From Chloroflexota bacterium (GTDB lineage Bacteria > Chloroflexota > Anaerolineae > Promineifilales > Promineifilaceae): a DNA stretch of 64,000 bases. Position numbers and translations under genes: made by a program. Location of the stretch: contig JACTMP010000002.1 of assembly GCA_014584575.1 (NCBI GenBank), forward strand, positions 124,001-188,000. Reading direction: 5' to 3'. Positions 60,977-64,000 of the stretch are shown piece after piece (position 1 is the first letter of the stretch; each line of letters begins with the position of its first letter). Below the pieces are notes generated by a model. It saw only the letters and a program-made list of their open reading frames with translations. It did no database searches and was not told the DNA's origin.

Positions 60977-61009
60977 AACCCTGACAGGTCTGCCAGACCT
61001 GTCAGGGTT
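60977..61009. terminator. Bidirectional terminator hairpin
   Basis: AACCCTGACAGGTC (60977-60990) pairs perfectly over 14 bases with GACCTGTCAGGGTT (60996-61009), loop TGCCA. It separates the convergent restriction gene and DUF2330 gene. The T tail is minimal. Confidence 0.7.
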
Positions 61010-61013
61010 ATGG

Positions 61014-62228
61014 CTAACGCGAGCGACGGCCGATCCAGAACGCGCCGCCGATGACCAGCCCCAGCAGTGCCAGACAGCACATCCCCACCAACAAACCGCC
61101 AATAAAACTGCCACCACCAATGCGCGAAACGGAATTGTCGCTAAAGACGGCGGGCAGAATGCCGCCGCTGCCGTCTCGTTCACAATCATATTGTCCCCGG
61201 CTGTTGGAGAGGTCGTGAATGTTGAAGACGTTGGCGCGGTCTTCATATTTGAAGACGGGGTCAACGGTCATTTCTTCCGGGGAGATGACGGTGTTGAGGC
61301 GGGTGAGGTATTTGTGACGGCCGTTTAACTCTTGCAACAACGGGTCAACAAACGCCGTCTCGCTGGTGGGGGCGGCGTATTCGGTGATGAATGCTCGCCC
61401 GCCCATCTCATTTGCCTTTTCGCCCATCAACTGCCGGTAATTGGTGCCGCCAAAGGTGAAAAAGGTGATCTCGCTGTCGTCAATCTCAAAGTGCCCATAA
61501 TTGGCGGGCACGGCCTGTTGCTCGGCAAAGACCCAGGTGATGACGGCCATGTCCGGGTTGGCGGCCACGGCCGTGAGCCGCAGCGGAATCATCGGCGCTT
61601 CCGAGGGATAGGTGATGGCGATAGGGGCAATGTCTTGTACGCCAAACTCCGGGGCCAACCGCATGGCTAAAAAGACAAACCCCTCTTGCACATACACATC
61701 AATCAACGGCTCCATCTCCGGCGTCACCCGGTAGCCATTGTCAATGAGCCAGTTTGTTAACTCATCCGGGTTGGCCGAGCCAACCACCACGAAGCCATAC
61801 GGCCCTACCTCCCCTTCGGCAAACACTTCTACGCCGGCCGGGGCCGCCCCTTCGGCCATATCCACGGACATCATCACCTGGGCGCACTCTGGCGCGGGTG
61901 GGGGGATGAAGACGGGGTTGGTGGCCAGTTCCAGTTCGGTGAAGGCGGTCACGGCCGTTTCCGGCACAGCGATATCCTCATTCCCAATTGGCTCCGGCAG
62001 CGGCAAAATCCAGCTAAAGTCCTCGTCAAAACCGGTGTACTCAATTTGCACAATGGCCGTCACCGTGCCATCGCCATTCTGGGTAAAAATAATACGTTCG
62101 GCGTTTTGGTCTACCGGATTATTCCGGCAAAACAATCCACCGCAGGCATGTAACGGCCGTACCAGCAAAAATATCACCAGCGGCACCATCAACAACCCTA
62201 TAAATCGCATCCATTGTTTGCTCTTCAT
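61014..62228 (-). CDS. DUF2330 family membrane-anchored protein
   Basis: A 404-residue protein with a signal helix (residues about 9-27), the family's opening CGGLFCRNNPVDQNAERIIF, a long extracytoplasmic region with DFSWILPLP and GFVFLAMRL, and a C-terminal transmembrane helix (about 375-398) before RRSR. DUF2330 proteins are secreted or membrane-attached with no proven function. It stands alone. Confidence 0.85.
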   Translation of the reverse strand: MKSKQWMRFIGLLMVPLVIFLLVRPLHACGGLFCRNNPVDQNAERIIFTQNGDGTVTAIVQIEYTGFDEDFSWILPLPEPIGNEDIAVPETAVTAFTELELATNPVFIPPPAPECAQVMMSVDMAEGAAPAGVEVFAEGEVGPYGFVVVGSANPDELTNWLIDNGYRVTPEMEPLIDVYVQEGFVFLAMRLAPEFGVQDIAPIAITYPSEAPMIPLRLTAVAANPDMAVITWVFAEQQAVPANYGHFEIDDSEITFFTFGGTNYRQLMGEKANEMGGRAFITEYAAPTSETAFVDPLLQELNGRHKYLTRLNTVISPEEMTVDPVFKYEDRANVFNIHDLSNSRGQYDCERDGSGGILPAVFSDNSVSRIGGGSFIGGLLVGMCCLALLGLVIGGAFWIGRRSR

Positions 62229-62358
62229 CTGCTGCCTCCTTGGGAGAATTAGGAATTATGAATTAGGAATTACGAAGAAGTTGCCGATACCATACGGATA
62301 TGATATGTGGCGACAGGGCTGTGTGCAATGGGCGTTTTTGCAGATCAGCGATTCTCGA

Positions 62359-62475
62359 TCTGACACAATCAGGCGATTGAAATCGCAGCAACAGAAAGCA
62401 AAGCCGACCTTCGTCGGCTAAGGACAGTCGGCGAAGGCCGACTTTGCCCTATGTAGGTGCAGATTTATCTGCCGC
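62359..62475 (-). repeat. Dispersed palindromic intergenic repeat, copy 2 (inverted)
   Basis: Reverse complement of the unit at 53,108: TCTGACACAATC, GGCGATTGAAATCG, the AAAGCCGACC/GGCCGACTTTGC hairpin and GGTGCAGATTTATCTGCCGC. The pair faces inward around about 9 kb. Confidence 0.75.
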
Positions 62476-62556
62476 ATTGTGGAATATGCGATTGGAAGGC
62501 CGACTTTGCCCTATGTAGGTGCAGATTTATCTGCCGCATTGTGGAATATGCGATTG
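62433..62556. repeat. Perfect 62-bp tandem duplication
   Basis: 62433-62494 and 62495-62556 are identical. The unit is the end of the dispersed repeat plus a short unique piece, so it arose after the repeat was in place. Confidence 0.9.
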
Positions 62557-62580
62557 CCCTCATCCCATCACCCAATCGCC

Positions 62581-62609
62581 TGACGGCCGTACCCATTCTG
62601 CGCTACAAT
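62581..62609 (+). promoter_or_regulatory. Promoter of the 62,616 gene
   Basis: TGACGG (62581-62586) and TACAAT (62604-62609), 17-base spacer. The ATG follows six bases later, so the transcript is leaderless or nearly so. The -35 overlaps an ACGGCCGT palindrome. Confidence 0.55.
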
Positions 62610-62615
62610 AACCGT

Positions 62616-63140
62616 ATGGTAGCATTGAACATTCCCGGCGTAATGGTAGAAGAGAATACGGAGCGGCTCAAGATTGTAGTTCCCCTGAAACGAAAATGGG
62701 TCTATCTGGCAATATATTCAACGATGCTGATCATCTGGGTGGGCATGGTGGTATACGGCCTCATTTTCACCTGGCAGATGGCCTTTTCCGGGGCGCGTTT
62801 TGCGTTTGCGTTTACGGCGCTGTTGCTGCTATTCCTGTTTTTGCTCTACCGGTTGGGGCGCACCATCTGGCGGCAGTGGCAGTATTATGTGGCCGGCCGC
62901 GAGATATTGTTTCTCTTTGAAGACCATCTGGTCATCCGCCGCCCCGTCTCCCTGTTGGGCATTACTACCGCGTATGATCGGCCGTACATACGGCCGTTCT
63001 ACTACGACGAGTCCCAACACAGCCCCGCTTTTGAATATGGCAACCTGTACGTCCTGTTTGCCGTCGGCCTGCCCCGCGCTGAGGCGGAAGAGTTGGTGGG
63101 GTTTTTGAACAGCCGGTATTTTCCTGATGATGACAATTAG
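62616..63140 (+). CDS. Two-helix membrane protein
   Basis: A 174-residue protein with hydrophobic helices near residues 33-54 and 62-84, then a cytosolic beta-rich domain resembling bacterial PH-like domains (LFLFEDHLVIRRPV). Function unknown. The ATG at 62,616 is chosen from the promoter position. It is followed by a palindromic word cluster and the cyclase gene. Confidence 0.7.
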   Translation: MVALNIPGVMVEENTERLKIVVPLKRKWVYLAIYSTMLIIWVGMVVYGLIFTWQMAFSGARFAFAFTALLLLFLFLLYRLGRTIWRQWQYYVAGREILFLFEDHLVIRRPVSLLGITTAYDRPYIRPFYYDESQHSPAFEYGNLYVLFAVGLPRAEAEELVGFLNSRYFPDDDN

Positions 63141-63207
63141 AGATTAGGAGATTAAGAGATTAAGAGATTGAGCAATCTCCCAATCTCTCAATCTCTCAAT
63201 CTCCCAT
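63140..63207. repeat. AGAGATT / AATCTCT palindromic word cluster
   Basis: AGATTA/GAGATT words repeat four to five times, then AATCTCCC/AATCTCT in the reverse sense, allowing a long hairpin. Same design as the GGTAATCGG cluster but with a different word. Confidence 0.65.
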
Positions 63208-63220
63208 TCCCCTTCTTCCC

Positions 63221-64000
63221 ATGCACCCCGAAGCACCCTCCTCCCTCACTCCCGAACAGGTACGACGATTAGCCGCTTATCTGCCGGTAACGCTGGCGCG
63301 GCGGGTGCTGGATGAAGGGTTGCCTGAACCGGGTGTACCTCGCCAGTTGACGGCCGCCGCCCTTTTTTCCGACATTTCTGGCTTCACGGCCATGTCCGAA
63401 GAATTGGCCGCCGATGGGCCACGTGGCGCGGAAGAACTGAACCGCGTCTTGCTGATGACCTTCACGGCCATGATTGACGTGATTCACCAGATGGGCGGCG
63501 CGGTCAGCCACTTTTACGGCGACGCCATGTCCGTTTATTTCCCGGACGAGGATGGGTTGGCCGCCAACCGCGCCCTGGCCTGTGCCCAGATGATGCAGCG
63601 GCTGATGCTCGCCAGCTTTAACCGGGTGGTGACAAACCGGCCGCCGGGCAAACAGCCCTTTTTTGAATTGACCATCAAGATTGGCGTGGGGTATGGGCCA
63701 TGCCAGGAGTTGGTAGTGGGCGACCCGGCGCGGAACCTGGAATTTGTGCTCACGGGCACGGCCGTAGACGAAGCCGCCGCCGCCGAAAAACAGGCCAAAT
63801 CCGGCCAGGTGATCGCCAGCCGGGCTGTGTTGGCCCAGGCCGGTTTGCCGGTGGTTGCTGATTTTGTGTCTGTTCCGGCGGAGGAGCTAACACTGCCGCC
63901 CGCCGCCCCCATTTTGAACTGGGCGCAGATGGATGCGGCGGCTTATGCCCGGTTAGCGACGGTGGCGCCCGCCTTTGTGCATCGGGCGTTGGCCGGGCGG
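63221..64000 (+). CDS. Class III adenylate/guanylate cyclase, partial at window end
   Basis: An open frame of 260 codons running off the window. Residues about 45-180 are a class III cyclase catalytic domain: LFSDISGFTAM supplies the first metal Asp, HFYGDAMSVYF the second region, IKIGVGYGPC and GTAVDEAAA the following strands. It makes cyclic AMP or GMP. The N-terminal 40 residues (LAAYLPVTLARRVLDEG) are the usual approach segment. In related Chloroflexota proteins an ATPase and TPR region often follow; only the first part is visible here. Confidence 0.85.
   Translation, partial: MHPEAPSSLTPEQVRRLAAYLPVTLARRVLDEGLPEPGVPRQLTAAALFSDISGFTAMSEELAADGPRGAEELNRVLLMTFTAMIDVIHQMGGAVSHFYGDAMSVYFPDEDGLAANRALACAQMMQRLMLASFNRVVTNRPPGKQPFFELTIKIGVGYGPCQELVVGDPARNLEFVLTGTAVDEAAAAEKQAKSGQVIASRAVLAQAGLPVVADFVSVPAEELTLPPAAPILNWAQMDAAAYARLATVAPAFVHRALAGR

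Overview
The window joins two kinds of DNA. Bases 1 to about 45,000 are an AT-rich accessory island of mostly unrecognised short genes, partition and recombination functions and several putative conflict modules. Bases 45,002-64,000 are GC-rich and carry ordinary chromosomal genes (comM remnant, TPR protein, DUF1501/DUF1800 pair, ECF sigma factor and partner, threonine aldolase, FHA kinase, DUF2330, adenylate cyclase). Threonine/proline-rich linkers, effector-associated (EAD1-type) domains, the DUF1501/DUF1800 pair and cyclase/kinase signalling proteins point to Chloroflexota, probably an Anaerolineae-like lineage. This is inferred from gene content; there is no rRNA or tRNA in the window to confirm it. 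The 8-base palindrome ACGGCCGT is strongly iterated (about 29 copies in the last 19 kb, about 11 in the first 45 kb).  Layout of the island: 1-4.5 kb small unknown genes, an XRE regulator and a 161-base folded element with a tRNA-like T-arm; 4.6-6.6 kb secreted nuclease and lamin-tail proteins; 7.2-9.7 kb an EAD1 adaptor and a HEPN-type gene pair; 9.7-11.4 kb an archaeo-eukaryotic-type primase with a DnaG-type zinc finger; 11.9-12.8 kb a large, intricately folded GC-rich non-coding RNA candidate; 13.3-14.9 kb a ParA/adaptor partition operon with GCAATATTGC palindromes; 15.2-17.1 kb a metallo-beta-lactamase-fold hydrolase with a membrane partner; 17.3-19.3 kb four unknown genes; 19.4-28.1 kb one tightly packed ten-gene minus-strand operon; 28.7-34.6 kb a second EAD1 gene, membrane/secreted proteins, a BrnT-like toxin with two antitoxins and a small RNA candidate; 34.7-36.3 kb a tyrosine recombinase operon whose recombinase lacks several catalytic residues; 36.9-40.1 kb a large secreted metzincin; 40.4-45.0 kb repeat-bracketed cassettes ending in a five-gene membrane TIR operon. 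The island ends inside comM, whose 5' part is absent, so the left end lies outside the window.  Strongest candidates for an undescribed system are (1) the 19.4-28.1 kb operon, which combines an acyl-carrier-like protein, an XRE/ImmA pair, two thymidylate-synthase homologues, a P-loop kinase fused to a 5-hydroxymethyluracil-DNA-kinase-type helical domain, a DUF84-type NTPase and a possible PIN-like protein, under a promoter whose -10 box lies in a perfect palindrome; (2) the 42.1-44.8 kb operon of five membrane proteins, one with a histone-fold-like segment and the last with a TIR domain; (3) the approximately 840-base structured RNA. Functions of these systems are inference from domains and context.
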